Assembly: GCA_964019695.1 (NCBI GenBank)
Contig: OZ026527.1
Location: 70,950,593 to 71,014,592, forward strand
From: Loripinus fragilis
Lineage: Eukaryota > Mollusca > Bivalvia > Lucinida > Lucinidae
DNA: 64,000 bases
Reading direction: 5' to 3'
Shown here: in pieces, positions 33,553-45,869 of the stretch
Layout: each line of letters opens with the position of its first letter
Numbering within the stretch: the first letter of the stretch is position 1
Position numbers and translations under genes: made by a program
Notes under the pieces: generated by a model
The model's database searches: none
What the model was told of the DNA's origin: nothing
Seen by the model: the letters and a program-made list of their open reading frames with translations, nothing else

Positions 33553-35726
33553 TTAACATCAATTCTCTGTAACTACTGAACCTGTTATAATAGAGGTTGT
33601 TCACGCTCGGTCTCGGATTTTATTAAAAATTACTGACAATGATTCTTTCTTGGTAAAACCAAAAAATTTAATGCTAGTTCACTCATTTGTCTTTCCGTTG
33701 CCATGGCAACAGCTTCCAAATATTTTGGCCAAAAATCAGCCAAAATTACCTTAAAATTCAATAATTTCACTGCAAAACTGCCATTTATACTGCCTTTCTT
33801 TCACAATATTTTTCATTTTGTCTGGTAATTCTAACTTGAACTTATCTAAATCATACCTCATACCTTCCAGAAATAAAAGTTTTTGTTGACTAAATTAACA
33901 CTGAATGTGGGTGGGGTAACACAACCCCAAAATGTGTCGTTTTTGCACTTTTTGACAGCTTCTATCATTAAGGGCTCGACAGCCGGACACATTACAGGAC
34001 TAACCTGAAAATCAATATTACCCCATCTTTCAAAAATTAGAATAAAAATTTTGGGAAGTTACCATCTTCTATGTGTTACCATGGAAACAAGAGGTACACC
34101 GTTCCAAAATGCATGTTTTGATTTTAACAAATATTTATGAGGTGTGAAATTCACACAACAGCCAGACTGTAACACTGAACAAAAGAAAGTGTTAAGCTAC
34201 CATTTTTCTGCCAATATCTATAAAAAATATTATCAGAGGCCCCAATGGGGGTTTGATTTAGTCATTTTAGGGGCACAATGGGGAAAAAAAATTTGAAATT
34301 ATTTGAAAAAAAGTCAAAGCTCTCTTGCATAATAGAATTAATTGTATCAAAGTTGTTTTGAAAAGCCATGTCTACATTATAAAATTGTAATTAAAGAATA
34401 AAAACAATTGTAAATCTCAGGAGGGGCTCCCGAAGGGGCTCAAATAGATTGAATGTGGGTGGGGTAACACAACCCCGAAATGTGTCGTTTTTTGCACTTT
34501 TTGACAGTTTATATCATTAAGGGCACGAAAGCCAGACACATTATAGGATTAACATGAAAATTTATATTACCCCATCTTTCAAAAACTACAATAAAATTTT
34601 TGGGAAGTTACCATCTTCTTTGTGTTACCATGGAAACAAGAGGTACACCGTTCCAAAATGCAAGTTTTGATTTTAACAAATATTTATGAGGTGTGAAATT
34701 CACACAACAGCCAGACTGTAACACTGAACAAAAGAAAGTGTTAAGCTACCATTTTTCTGCCAATATCTATAAAAAATATTATCAGAGGCCCCAATGGGGG
34801 TTTGATTTAGTCATTTTAGGGGCGCAACGGGGGCAAAAATTCAGAAATTATTTGAAAAAAAGTCAAAGCTCTCTTACATAATAAAATAAATTGTATCAAA
34901 TTTGTTTTGAAAAGTCATGTCTACATTGTAAAATTGTAATTAAAGAATAAAAACAATTGTAAATCTCAGGAGGGGCTCCCAAAGGGGCTCAAAATCGATT
35001 GAATGTGGGTGGGGTAAGCCTACCCCTAAAAATCATACTTTTTGCATTTTTGATTAGCCACAGACAGCTTGTGCGGATAATTTGACATTTTGGTGTATGC
35101 TTAATTAAAGCATTGAGTGTGAAATATCATGAGATAGAAAAAGAAATGGGAAGATGATTCAAAACATCAAATTAAATATGCAGCGAATATCCCGCAAACA
35201 TTTTGCAAATATGCGACGAACATGCATTTAAATATGTAAATTAAATATGCAGCGAATAATAATTGCGACTATCCTGCGAACAAGCAGCAATCAATGATTT
35301 ACAAAAGACAAAGCTTGTTAAACTCAAATAGTCAAAATTAATTTATCCATTGTGCACTGACCTCAGCAAGCAACACCATTCCAGAACAATCAAAAGGTAT
35401 CAACTCAAACATCATAGGAACAGAAAAACACATCAGAAGAGATAACATTCCTTAAAAAAGACTTCTCAACATGTTGTCAATTATGCATCATGGCAATTAT
35501 GACAGCCATTTAATTGAAGAGTTTTAAGGTGAGATAATTTTGAATCTATCTCCCCAGTAAAAAATAAGATCTAATGATTGGTCACTTACTCCCTTTACCT
35601 GGAGGCCTGCATTACTAATTGAATCATTGCCGCAGGGCTCCCGGTTTTTCGGACGGTAGAGTCCCTTCTGTAGTTTATCTTGAAATTAAACCTCGGGGTA
35701 CTTTGTTAAATTATGCACATGGAACG

Positions 35727-35793
35727 GCAAACAGTGTGGACCCTGGTCGGGCAGTTCACAGAGGTATGTCTGATCCGGGTCTGCGCTGTTCGC
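35727..35793. repeat. Foldback palindrome of the CAAACAG family
   Basis: GGCAAACAGTGTGGACCCTG faces GATCCGGGTCTGCGCTGTTCG. It is imperfect and lies within the giant foldback interior. Confidence 0.65.
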
Positions 35794-36359
35794 TTTGACC
35801 TATCTGTCCGAGGGGTTCGGAACCTTGCGGTATATACTAACCACAATACTCCCGAGTGCCGTCAGTCTGATCTAGTCACCCATGAAGCTTTCTTCTAATT
35901 GTTTTTGCTGTTTTATGTATTTTTGACATGTGTATATGTTGTTGTTTGACATATACCCCAGCTAGGGGTCTTGTCTTGAATAAAAACCTGAAAACCTGAT
36001 CTTTAGACTGAGAGCTATATGAGTTGAAGTTCCTTAGATGAACTCTCCGCGAATACATAAAAAGTTAAAATACACTGTAACGAATATACAACGAACAGTA
36101 TTCAGAACTAAGTTCTTATTGCGAATACTGGGCGAATAGTACCTTGTGCTTGAAAAAAAGTTAAGTTTTTGCTGCGAATATGCAGCGATTATATGACAAA
36201 CTGCAAACATTCAGCGACCACTTTTTTGTCAGACCAACATTGTTCGCTGAGTATTCGCGACAAGAAGTGAATATATAGCGAACAATTACTGTAAACAATG
36301 CAGTTCGCAGAATATTCACAGGATTTTCGTCAGATATTCGCACAAAGACAGCTTTTCCG

Positions 36360-37160
36360 TAAGGGCCCCTGAAAAATGTTGGACCCGAAAAATATAGTTT
36401 TCTTTGAAATTAACCATTGATAAACCACTGTAAATCTGTAAAATAAGTTGAGGACTAAAAAAAACTATGTCAGAGCTGTTTCTGGCACTTGGGCCTGGAC
36501 CCCCTCCCACCCTGACAAGAATTCCTGGATCAGCGCTTGTCGCATTTATCCAATCAATTGACGCTGCCTAAAATGGCATCAAATGAGACATCCAAAAGTA
36601 AGCTGTTCTCTTTTGGCACCAGGTGGTGCTATTTGGGATACAAGTTTACCGAGCCTTTTGAACAGTACGCGAATTGAGAGCTAAAAGTGCGAATACGGTA
36701 TTTTATGGGCATGTGTTTCTTCAACTTTTAGTTTAAGATTCGCACTCCCTGGCGTAATGATCGAGCTCGATCGAGCCAGTAGATATTTAAAGGAATAAAG
36801 TGTTTATGTTATAAGTTCATTATCTCTGGAGTATCTCCCATGTGCGGATCCAGAGTGTGGTATAGGGGGTCCGGACCCCTTTTGAAAATCACAAGTTATA
36901 TGGGTTTATATAGAAATTAGCATTTGGATCCCCCCCACCCCCCTGGAAAAAGTTGGACCCTACTGGAAAATGTTGGCCCCCCTCTCGATCCTTTGGAAAG
37001 TATAATTCTCTCTGCAATAAAACCATTGGACCACCTCTGTAAACTGTAAAATAAGCCGAGGACTAGAAAAACGTTGTCCAGGATGTTTTTTTGGGCCATT
37101 GATCCTGGAACACCCACCCCACCCCTCCTGACAAAACTTCCTGGATCTGCGCTTGTGTCC
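36360..37160. repeat. Two copies of a GGACCCC/GGATC dispersed repeat
   Basis: 36365-36540 and 36950-37155 share 'CTGTAAA.TGTAAAATAAG', 'GAGGACTA.AAAAA' and 'CTGGATC.GCGCTTGT' phrases in the same order. Both lie inside the giant foldback. Confidence 0.6.
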
Positions 37161-37543
37161 ATGGGTGCTTCGATGCACCAGTGACGTATATTAGAACATG
37201 GATCCCTGGTTGCACTTCCACATGTAATGTAACATAGTGGAGTGCAACGATCGAGGTACCAAAGTGTAATAGAATGCAGGTTAGCCAGCTGATCTCGCTA
37301 TTAGAGGTGGGGGAAATGGAACATCATAGCCTAGACATTGAGGTAATACACTCTGAAAATTTTTCAGGGTTTACCCTGGCTCAGAATTTGTTGCAGCCAG
37401 CACTTTAGCCAAATGGAAAACGTTGGAGCCAAATGAAACTAATTTCAGCCAAGGTTTTAGCCAGAAAGTAGAAAATCAACAAGTTGTTTTGTAAAACTCT
37501 TTGCCCGCTAGGTGCGATTTTTGTTGTCTGCTGATTACCTTTG

Positions 37544-37608
37544 CAAACAGTTTGGACCCACATCAGGCCCGACAAAATTTTGTGCCTGATCTGGATCCAA
37601 ACTGTTTG
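37544..37608. repeat. Foldback palindrome of the CAAACAG family
   Basis: CAAACAGTTTGGACCCACAT pairs with ATCTGGATCCAAACTGTTTG across a short centre. Confidence 0.8.
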
Positions 37609-37861
37609 ACACCCTTTCTTTCTTTTTCTCTTCACTGTCCTCGCTCATACTTACAGGGAGTGCTAATTTAGACTGCACTTTTAGCTGTAGCCACTCTACA
37701 ATTTTAGTAGCAAATGGTTCCAAAAGCTAATGGCAGGGTAAACCCTGCTTTTATCTTTTCCTGAATTGTCCAGGAATGCTTACATCTATTATGTTCTTTA
37801 TTATATATATTGTTCATATTTATCATTATTCAAATGCTACTTTTCAGTATTTTGTTTAATT

Positions 37862-37955
37862 TGATTCTTTACGTCCACTCAACAATCTTTCAGTTATGCG
37901 GGACGTTCTTCCTGGGTTGAACCAGTACTAAGCTAGGATAAATGTGTCTTGCTAC
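37862..37955 (-). mobile_element. Truncated tRNA-SINE copy
   Basis: GATTCTTTACGTCCACTCAA then TTGAACCAGTACTAAGCTAG and AAATGTGTCTTGCT, after which the SINE stops. The tRNA-like head is absent. Confidence 0.75.
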
Positions 37956-40263
37956 TTTTCAGTATCTATGTCATTATCATTACAGCTATCTGACATCTAG
38001 TGACAGAAATATACATACCGGTACATACAAACCTGAAACATTCTTCATTGTTCTACTCTTCTTTTGTCCTATGGTAAGCGATACCATAACTGCCTTGTCC
38101 TTCTAGCTCATTTGGGAGATATCCTGAGAGCAGATTTGGTAAATCTGCAACACTTCTGTTTTCAAAATTTACTGCGGTAAAAAGCAAGGGATATCGTTAT
38201 ATCTATTCAAGAACAGTACATTCTTGAACTTTTCAAGAACAGTTTTTAAGAACAATTGCTCTTAAATATTTGTCCAATTTTACATTCATAAATTGTATTT
38301 GAGCTGATCTTGAACACTTTAAGAGCAGTTCATGTCCAGTTCTTGATCCTTGTTCTTGAATAATGAAAGAACTTTTCTTGGACCTTTATTTAAATTTTCG
38401 CAGGGGCCGTCTAATTTGGGCCTCTGGTAATATTTTTTTAGCTAAATGACACAGCAAAATGCAAGGATAACATTCATATCTGCTCTTAATTTCAGTGATG
38501 AGACACTTCGTAAATATTAGATAAATTTAAAACTAGGCTATTATTGAACAATGGAGATATTATTTTTCAAAACACCTTTGATACAACTAGTTTTAATTTA
38601 TTAGAGAGCTTTGACTTTAAGAAATTTCTTAATTTTTGCCCCCTTGCGCCCCTACAATGACCAAAATCAAGCCCCCATTGGGACCTCTGATGATAATTTG
38701 TATAGATATTGGCAGAAAAATATTGGACTTATATTGCCTCTGTTTTACTATTTTGCACTTATTACTGAACAAAGTTGGTCAATTGCATTTATTCTCTAGA
38801 TGCCAATGAAATTTAACCCTTTTAATCCGTTTTGAGCCTCTTAGGGAGTCCCTAATGAGATTTCAAACTGTTTATATTCTTTAACTACAATTGTATAATG
38901 TAGATATGACATTTCAAAACAAATTTGGTACAGTTAATTTTGATTTGTAAAAAGGCTTTGACTTTTTTTTCAAAAAAAATCTAAATTTTTGCCCCCCTTG
39001 TGCCCTTAAAATGACCAAACTCAAACCCCCATAGGGGCCTCTGATAATATGTTTTACAGATATTGGTAAAGAAATGGTAGTGTTACAATTTCTTTTATTC
39101 ATTGTTACAGTCTGGCAGCTGTGTGAAATATACACTTCATAAATATTTGTTAAATTCAAAATATGCATTTCGGAACGGTGTACCTTTTGTTTCCATGGAA
39201 ACACATAGAAGATGGTAACTTCCCAAAACTTTTATTTTAATTTTTGAAAGATGGGATTTTATTTAATTTCATTTCAGTCCTATAATGTGCCCAGCTTTCG
39301 TGCCCTTAATGATATAAGCTGTCAAAAAGTGCAAAAAACGACACATTTCGAGGTTGTGTTACCCCACCCACATTCAATCGATTTGAGCCCCTTCTGGAGC
39401 CCCTCCTGAGATTTACAATTGTTTTTATTCTTTAATTACAATTGTATAATGTAGATATGACTTTTCAAAACAACTTTGATACAATTAATTCTATTATGTA
39501 AAAGAGCTTTGACTTTTTTTCAAATAATTACTTAATTTTTGCCCCCGTTGCGCCCCTAAAATGACTATATCAAACCCCCATTGCGGCCTCTGATAATATT
39601 TTTTATAGATATTGGCAGAAAAATGGTAGCTTAACACTTTCTTGTGTTCAGTGTTACAGTCTGGCGGTTGTGTGAATTTCACACCTCATAAATATTTGTT
39701 AAAATCAAAACATGCATTTTGGAACGGTGTACCTCTTGTTTCCATGGTAACACATAGAAGATGGTAACTTCCCAAATTTTTTATTCTAATTTTTGAAAGA
39801 TGGGGTATTATTGATTTTCATGTTAGTCCTGTAATGTGTCCGGCTGTCGAGCCCGTAATGATATAAGCTGTCAAAAAGTGCAAAAAACGACACATTTCGG
39901 GGTTGTGTTACCCCACCCACCATTCAGATAGAACTTCGATATGAAAGAGACCAGAAATTCTTTAAACATTAACGTTCGGATACTAACCAAGGGCAATTCT
40001 CCAATTAATAAACAGCTTTATAGCTAACATGTTTGTATTAAAGAAGATATAACAGTCCGAAATTCGCCAAATTTCATTGATTTTCTGACAAATTTTAGCC
40101 AAAAACTATTGACCCTGTTACCATGGCAACGGATATGAAAATGAAGGAATGATGCATGATTTGCATGTTTTGGCATGAAAACAAACAATCATGGAAAGTT
40201 TCATCAAAATCTGTGACTATGCGTGAACAACTAGGTTCGATGGTTACAGAGAATTGGTGTTAA

Positions 40264-41271
40264 TTCCTCGACTAAGCCTTATATTGGCTTAAAATTATTA
40301 TTGAAGCCTTTCTGAACCTGTATTTATTGTCAAATAGTGATCCTGAGTAACTGCATCTGCTTCTCAATCTAAGGCGATAATTTTGTTGATGTTTTTTGTT
40401 GCTGTTGTTGCTCCCTACGTGCGTATATGCGAATATCTCTTGTTTGGCAAACATTTAGCTAAAGATGGGAGAGCTGATTATTCATCTTATTGTAATTCGT
40501 GTCTTTGTTTGTCTAAATTCTAGTGTGTTTCCTCTCAGTGCTATGGGTCAGAATATAAGAATCTCTCCTAAGTGTGAGGGTAGGATAGAAAAATCTATCC
40601 GGAGGATCGCTGTTTGGCATCACGAGGCTTGCCGAGGGATGACAAACGGTGATGCCAAGGGACAGATTTTTCTGTCGTAGCCTCACAGGAATAATAGATT
40701 CTTTTTCTTGCTCACCACTGTTTTTTTATTTGAAAATAAGTTTCCAGATGTCTATGAATAAGCTAAGATGCAATTTCACATGATTACGTCACTTATACAT
40801 AACAATGACGTCACTTGACGACAATGTGCGTGAGTTCCAATGCATGATGTATGAAGCCTGGGTAAGATAGCATGGGTTAGATAAGATTTCTAACCCAGGG
40901 TAAAATCTCAGTAGTCCCGATCTGGTGTGCAAGAACAGACAATTTGTGACACGTGTTATGACATTTCCTGGTGCCATTTACTTGTCTTAGAACACAAATG
41001 AAAATAGCAATGTTTAAGACAGGCTCGATATTACACATATACCACCTGTAAACGTTAGGGTACATTGTTGCCCTTTGAGATGATTTGACTTGATGCAAAA
41101 TGAAGAAATTAATATTTTAAAATGAAATTACCATTTATTTAAAAAATATTAAATCAGACTAATGGCTAGTCTAGTTGCCTAAATATGTTTTTTATATATT
41201 TTAATCGTTGATGTTTACGTTCGCTGTATGCTTTTTTGTTTGTAAATCGTCTTGATGAGTAATAATTTAAA
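40264..41271. other. No gene seen (intron 5 of the receptor)
   Basis: Unrecognised intronic DNA. A short inverted pair, AGAAAAATCTATCC / GGGACAGATTTTTCT, occurs near 40588 and 40661. No other structure was noted. Confidence 0.4.
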
Positions 41272-41504
41272 AACAAGAGGGCCCAAAGGCCCTGGATCGC
41301 TCACCTAAGTGTTTGTCACAAGAAGAGGATGTTAACCACAAATCCCATTTTTCCAACTCCCAAGTCCATATTTGGTATAACTCTGATCATGACTAAATAC
41401 TATCAATTCACTTGCATTTACTCAACATATGCAAAATGGCCATATTCTGTAAAAATTGATTTTATATAAATCTATGTGGCCCCTGGGGCATAATTTTAAC
41501 AAAG

Positions 41505-41800
41505 TAAGAAAGAGGGCAAATATCAGGAATTGATCCTACCAAGCCCATGATACCAATGGGAAAGTGACAACTGCACAATTAGACATCACAAACGGAGCCA
41601 AGAGGTAAGATCTTTCCAAGCAGGTGACCACAAGGCAGCAATGTACAGCCGTGAAAGCATGACAACCACAAGACATAAATAACACAATTGATGCACAAAA
41701 GAAGTAACGCCTTGGAACGGTCGGTAGAAATATTTTACTAGAGGGCTTAAACCGGCTTCATGGCGCACCAACCTCACCCTTAGTTCAGATGTAGATCAAG
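41505..41800 (-). mobile_element. Retroelement A 3' UTR fragment, minus
   Basis: AAAGAGGGCAAATATCAGGA through CCGGCTTCATGGCGCACCAA. It interrupts the satellite between 'AACAAA' and 'GGTAGAGGTCCAC'. Confidence 0.85.
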
Positions 41801-42819
41801 ACTCATGGTAGAGGTCCACTAGGTGATGCTACATATCATAAATTATATCAAGGCGCTATTCTTTGTGGTTTCAGACAAGAAGATGTTTTCATGTTTGCCT
41901 TATATAAACCTATGTAAAATATGTGACCCCTGGACGATGCTTTTTTGGCCCCCCAGGGGCATAATTTAAACAACATGGTAGTGGCTCACTAAATGATGCT
42001 ACATACAAAATATCAAGGCTCTCGGCCTTGTGTTTCCAGTCAAGAAGACGTTTTTCATATTTTCTCTATATAAGCATGTATTAAACGTGTGACCCCCCTA
42101 GGGCAGGGCCATTTATGGCACCAGGTGCATAATTTGAATAAACTTGGTCTACTAGATGATGCTAAATACCAAATATCAAGGCTCTAGGTTATGTGGTTTT
42201 AGACAATTAGATTGTTTTCATGTTTATCTATACATAAGCATATGTAAAACATGTGACCCAGTGGTGGGCTCATTTTAGCTCAAGGGACATAATTTGAACA
42301 AACTTGGTAGAAGTTTACAAGATGATGCTGCATACCAAATATCAAGGCTCTAGGCCTTGTGTTTTGGGACAAGAAGATTTTTTTCATCTTTGCCCCTATG
42401 TAAGCCTATGTAAAACATGTGACTCTGTGGCGGGCCCATTTTTGGCCATAGGGGCGTAGTTTGAACAAACTTAGTAGAAGTTTACTAGATGATGCTTCAT
42501 ACCAAATATCAAGGCTCTATGCCTTTTGGTTTCAGACAAGATTATGTGTTTTCTTTTTAAATCCTAATAGTAAGTAAAACATGTAGTCCCCCAGGGCATG
42601 TCGTTTTTTGGCCAAAGGGGCATAATTTGAACATACTTGGTAGAGGTCTACTAGATGATGCTACATACAAAATATCAAGGCCCCTGACTTTGTGGTTTCA
42701 GATGAGAATATTTTTTGAATGTTTTCCCTATATAAGCCTATGTAAAGCATGTGACCCCTGGGGCAGGCCCATTTTTGGCCCCAGGGGCATTATTTGAACA
42801 AACTTGGTAGAAAGTAAGA

Positions 42820-43450
42820 AAGAGGGCAAAGATCAGGAATCAATACAATCAAGCACCACATCTGGCCCAGGATATCAATTGGAAAGTGACAACTTCACAA
42901 TTAAACTTCACAAACGAGAGCCAAGGGGTCAGCCCTTTCCCAGCAGGTGACCACAATGCATCAAACAAATAGACGCACACAAAATCATAACAGAAATAAC
43001 ATTAATAACCCACAAAATTTAAGGCCACGTATTGCAGTCGGTAACTTGTCTGGCAACAGATGCGAGTCTGACTGCAGATCCAGGGGTCACAAGTTTGATC
43101 CTGGCCTGGTCCCAAACTTTCTTGGAGATCGATCTGAAATAATTTCTACGGTCATTCTCCCTTCCAATGAATCATTCAAGAAGGGTTGTTGTCAGTTACA
43201 AGCTAAAGTATGTGCACAAAGTATCGGTTAACTGCTTGTTCAAGCTTGCCCAGAAAAAGTTTGGTTAGGTGAATTGACTGTCCCGCCATGACCATAGCTG
43301 TTGACTTGGGACGTAAAGCAACAAAACAAACAAAACAGGATTCCCAAAAGAAGCACCGTGGGAAGCAGTCAGTAAAAATAATTTACTGGAGGGCCTTAAC
43401 CGACCTCATGGCGCGCCAACCTCTTCCTTACTTCAGATGTGGACCAAGAC
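42820..43450 (-). mobile_element. Retroelement A 3' UTR fragment, minus, split by a SINE
   Basis: The left half is 42820-43020 (AAGATCAGGAATCAATACAA ... GAGCCAAGGGGTCAGCCCTT), the right half about 43331-43450 (AGCACCGTGGGAAGCAGTCA ... ACTTCAGATGTGGACC). The halves are contiguous in the 18742-19278 reference. Confidence 0.8.
43021..43330 (+). mobile_element. Second type of tRNA-like SINE nested in retroelement A
   Basis: The head GCAGTCGGTAACTTGTCTGG and a box B-like GTTTGATCCTGG resemble a tRNA-derived promoter. The end, GACTTGGGACGTAAAGCAAC with CAAAACAAACAAAAC tail, matches the 3' end of the 14541 SINE (GATGGGACGTAAAG). Confidence 0.65.
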
Positions 43451-43869
43451 ACAGGACATAGAGGACATCCAAGAAAGGAATAATGGAATATAAAGAGATG
43501 TCTACCAGACAACGCTACATACCAAATATCAAGGCTCTAGGCCTTGTGATTTCAGACAAGAAGATTTTTAGGTTTCATCTGGAAAATCTATTTGTAGCCT
43601 GTGTGACCTAGATGTGCAACAGACTGAAACCATTTCAACAATTATTAAAGAAGGCTATATAAGGATCATTCTTGCCAAGTTTCGTCATCAGCCATCTAGT
43701 AGTTCAGGAAGAGATGATCTTTGAAGCAATTGTTGACGACGGACGACGCACAGCCCACGACGCATGTCGCACGACGGACAACGGACATCCAATGATCACA
43801 TCAGCTCACCATGAGCCAATGGCTCAGGCATGCTAAAACAATTAACTTATAAAACTATTAACATCTTAC

Positions 43870-44016
43870 ATGTCGTGATTCCCACGCCAAAAACGCACCA
43901 AAGCCCAACAATGCACCTTCGGTAGCATATATCGTCCACGCAAAATGAGCGCCATATTTAGAATAACATATTTTTACAAAGGGGTAAACTTCAGCGTCGT
44001 TACCGTTAGTATACAC
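43870..44016 (-). CDS. GABA-B receptor-like exon: extracellular loop 2 and TM5
   Basis: 147 bp, 49 codons, phase 0 to 0, acceptor TGATGTATTGCAG|GTGTAT and donor CGACAT|GTAAGA. It encodes loop residues with a conserved cysteine (VKICYSK), then TM5 ending GFGAFLAWESRH, the family's FLAWE-R signature. In GABA-B receptors this Cys pairs with the Cys at the top of TM3 (here in the 56472-56579 exon). The exon is boxed in: a MITE begins 25 bp upstream (44041) and a composite element ends about 32 bp downstream (43838). Confidence 0.92.
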
Positions 44017-44040
44017 CTGCAATACATCAAAACTCTATTT

Positions 44041-44278
44041 GAGCCGCAACACGTGATTTCCAACAATGGGGCATTTTGACAAGTGTAGACTCAGACGAGC
44101 CTGTGCAGCCTCCTTTTAAGCTTAGAAACTACATATGATGTTCAGTCAGTAGCTTAACTCTCATAGAATACTCAAGTGACTAGCAAAGCCTCTGATCAGA
44201 CTGTGCGTATGCGCAGGCTGGTCTGAGCCTTTGCTGGTCGCACAAACCATATTGTTGGAAATCTCATGTCGCGGCTCA
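44041..44278. mobile_element. MITE of the GAGCCGCGACATGAGATTTCC family
   Basis: GAGCCGCAACACGTGATTTCC at the left and GGAAATCTCATGTCGCGGCTC at the right form inverted termini. The centre contains TCAGACTGTGCGTATGCGCAG palindromic sequence. It lies immediately upstream of receptor exon 5. Confidence 0.8.
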
Positions 44279-44369
44279 TTTAGTTGTGTTACATTTATTA
44301 TGTTACCAATTGTTAACGTCTATAACTTGGCCTGTCTTCTGGGTTTTTGACAAAATGATATTATAACCA

Positions 44370-44550
44370 GCCTGCTCAGCTACAGAGACTAGCTAGAAAA
44401 TTGTAATTTCGCTCGTGGCAAGTCTCGATATGATACTTTTGAATAAGTGAATACCAAAGACGGAGATCAGACTGTTCGGATGTACAGCCTTGCCTGCACC
44501 TTTGTTATTCGCAAACCCTACGTTTTTAACGCGTCGCGGCTCATACATAC
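44370..44550. repeat. MITE-like repeat with GCGTCGCGGC terminus
   Basis: Shares AGCCTGCTCAGCTACAGAGAC, TTTGTTATTCGCAAACCC and GCGTCGCGGCTCAT with the 23150 and 47960 copies. Confidence 0.5.
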
Positions 44551-44962
44551 TAATGGAATAATTCTACAATGGATATTATTTTTAACATCAAACTGATTCA
44601 TACAATTTTTCAATACCTCTATATTTTGCTTAGTTTTATTTGTTATTGTGTTTGCAGCTGAATATTTCTTTGTGTACATTTTCTCAACATAGCATGTGCA
44701 TTTAATGACAAATACCTGATTGATTCACGAAAATATTTGATAAAGCATTTTGTTCTTATAACAGCATTTAGGTTTAATCTACATAATGACAATCATAAAA
44801 CATTCGGACTTTTCATCTGGTGACATTGTTTCTTATTGACACAATGGGTTGTTCTGTGATATGTAGCGTTTCTTGTTCAATATGAAACTATGTTCTATCC
44901 TGGACGTATTCTCATTTTTCTCAATACGCATGGAGGTTTCATTTGAGCATCAGATACTATAG

Positions 44963-45177
44963 TGCCAGCCAAGAGTGACAGTAACGAAATACTTTTTTTT
45001 TACAATTGCTTAGTAAAATACTAACGTGTACACTTTATTTGAGCTAATTTGAATCGATAGATCACTTTTGTATTAATCCTATCCTGTGAATAAGATTGAT
45101 ATACAAGTGATCTATCGATTCAAAGTCTTGATAACTTTGTAAACAAAACTGGACGCCACTGTCACTCTTGGCTGGCA
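44963..45177. mobile_element. 215-bp MITE with two tiers of perfect inverted repeats
   Basis: TGCCAGCCAAGAGTGACAGT (44963-44982) is exactly complementary to 45158-45177. Inside it, TTTGAATCGATAGATCACTT (45048-45067) is exactly complementary to 45105-45124. No clear target duplication. It lies in receptor intron 4. Confidence 0.85.
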
Positions 45178-45179
45178 GG

Positions 45180-45840
45180 ACAAAAGTTTCATTGAAAACT
45201 GTGCAATAAGTTTAGCCTGATGATCTGGCCCTAAATTAATCATTTTGGGTATATTCAGCCATGGCTGTCTGTCTGTTTTCTGTTTTGATAATATGGTTTA
45301 ATTTTTTTACTGCATTTTCTTTATAGTTAGATATTGAATCAAGATCAGAATAGTGTAAGCGTTTAAATGTAAACAAACAATGGAAACTAGGATAAATATT
45401 TTGTCAATAATGTGTATTAAAGTCCCCATGGAACAACAAGAGAAAGCAACTTTTTACAGCTTAGTTACTCTAACCAGGCCATTGATAGTATAAACTTTGT
45501 CAAACACTTTTCAGAATTATATCACAGACAGACAGAGTTGATTATTTATTATAATGATTATATGAACGCTATTCTGCAACAGCGCATATCAGAGCCAGTA
45601 TTTTATGTTGATTTAGTTTATTAATTCAATTATGTAGTTAGAATGCCTTCTTTCTCCCGATCATTTCAAGAAGATAATAAAATGTTATAAAGGAATGTGA
45701 TATATTTTGTTTGTATTGATGCTTTATGTTCCAATCTACAATTTTTAGTCATGTCAGAACATTTCATGTTTTCCAGAACGCATATAAAGCAAAGCAGCCA
45801 AGTCAAGTCTCTCTTCGTCTCTAGTCAAGAGTGTGTACCG
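45180..45840. other. No gene seen (intron 4)
   Basis: AT-rich intronic DNA without recognised repeats. Confidence 0.4.
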
Positions 45841-45869
45841 AAAATTTTATTTTCTTATTTCTCAACCGA

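Larger units (their letters stand above)
33557..40259. mobile_element. 6.7-kb TTAA-flanked foldback transposon with tandem-repeat arms
   Basis: Terminal CATCAATTCTCTGTAAC at 33557 matches CACCAATTCTCTGTAAC read from 40259 inward (16 of 17), and TTAA flanks both ends (33553-33556 and 40260-40263). Each arm carries ~550-bp repeats starting GAATGTGGGTGGGGTAACAC. On the left they begin at 33903 and 34451, with a partial one at 35001. On the right the inverted copies end near 39375 and 39925, with an older partial unit at about 38395-38820. The middle (35030-38390) is unique or contains other dispersed repeats and has no transposase. It is thus a non-autonomous element, most simply moved by a piggyBac-type enzyme. 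Confidence 0.85.
41272..43838 (+). mobile_element. Composite tandem-repeat element with Helitron-like 3' end
   Basis: It opens AACAAGAGGGCCCAAAGGCC and closes with the hairpin TGAGCCAATGGCTCA followed by GGCATGCTAA. A hairpin a few bases before CTAA resembles a Helitron 3' end; this is inference. The core (about 41803-42815) is an array of ~166-bp units marked by ATATCAAGGC at about 41845, 42011, 42172, 42340, 42506 and 42671. Two retroelement A fragments have inserted (41505-41800 and 42820-43450), the second itself split by a SINE. Confidence 0.65.

Noticed and set aside
40465..40680. 71-codon plus frame
   Set aside because: Intronic, without motifs; local inverted words make it look structured, but no family is recognised.
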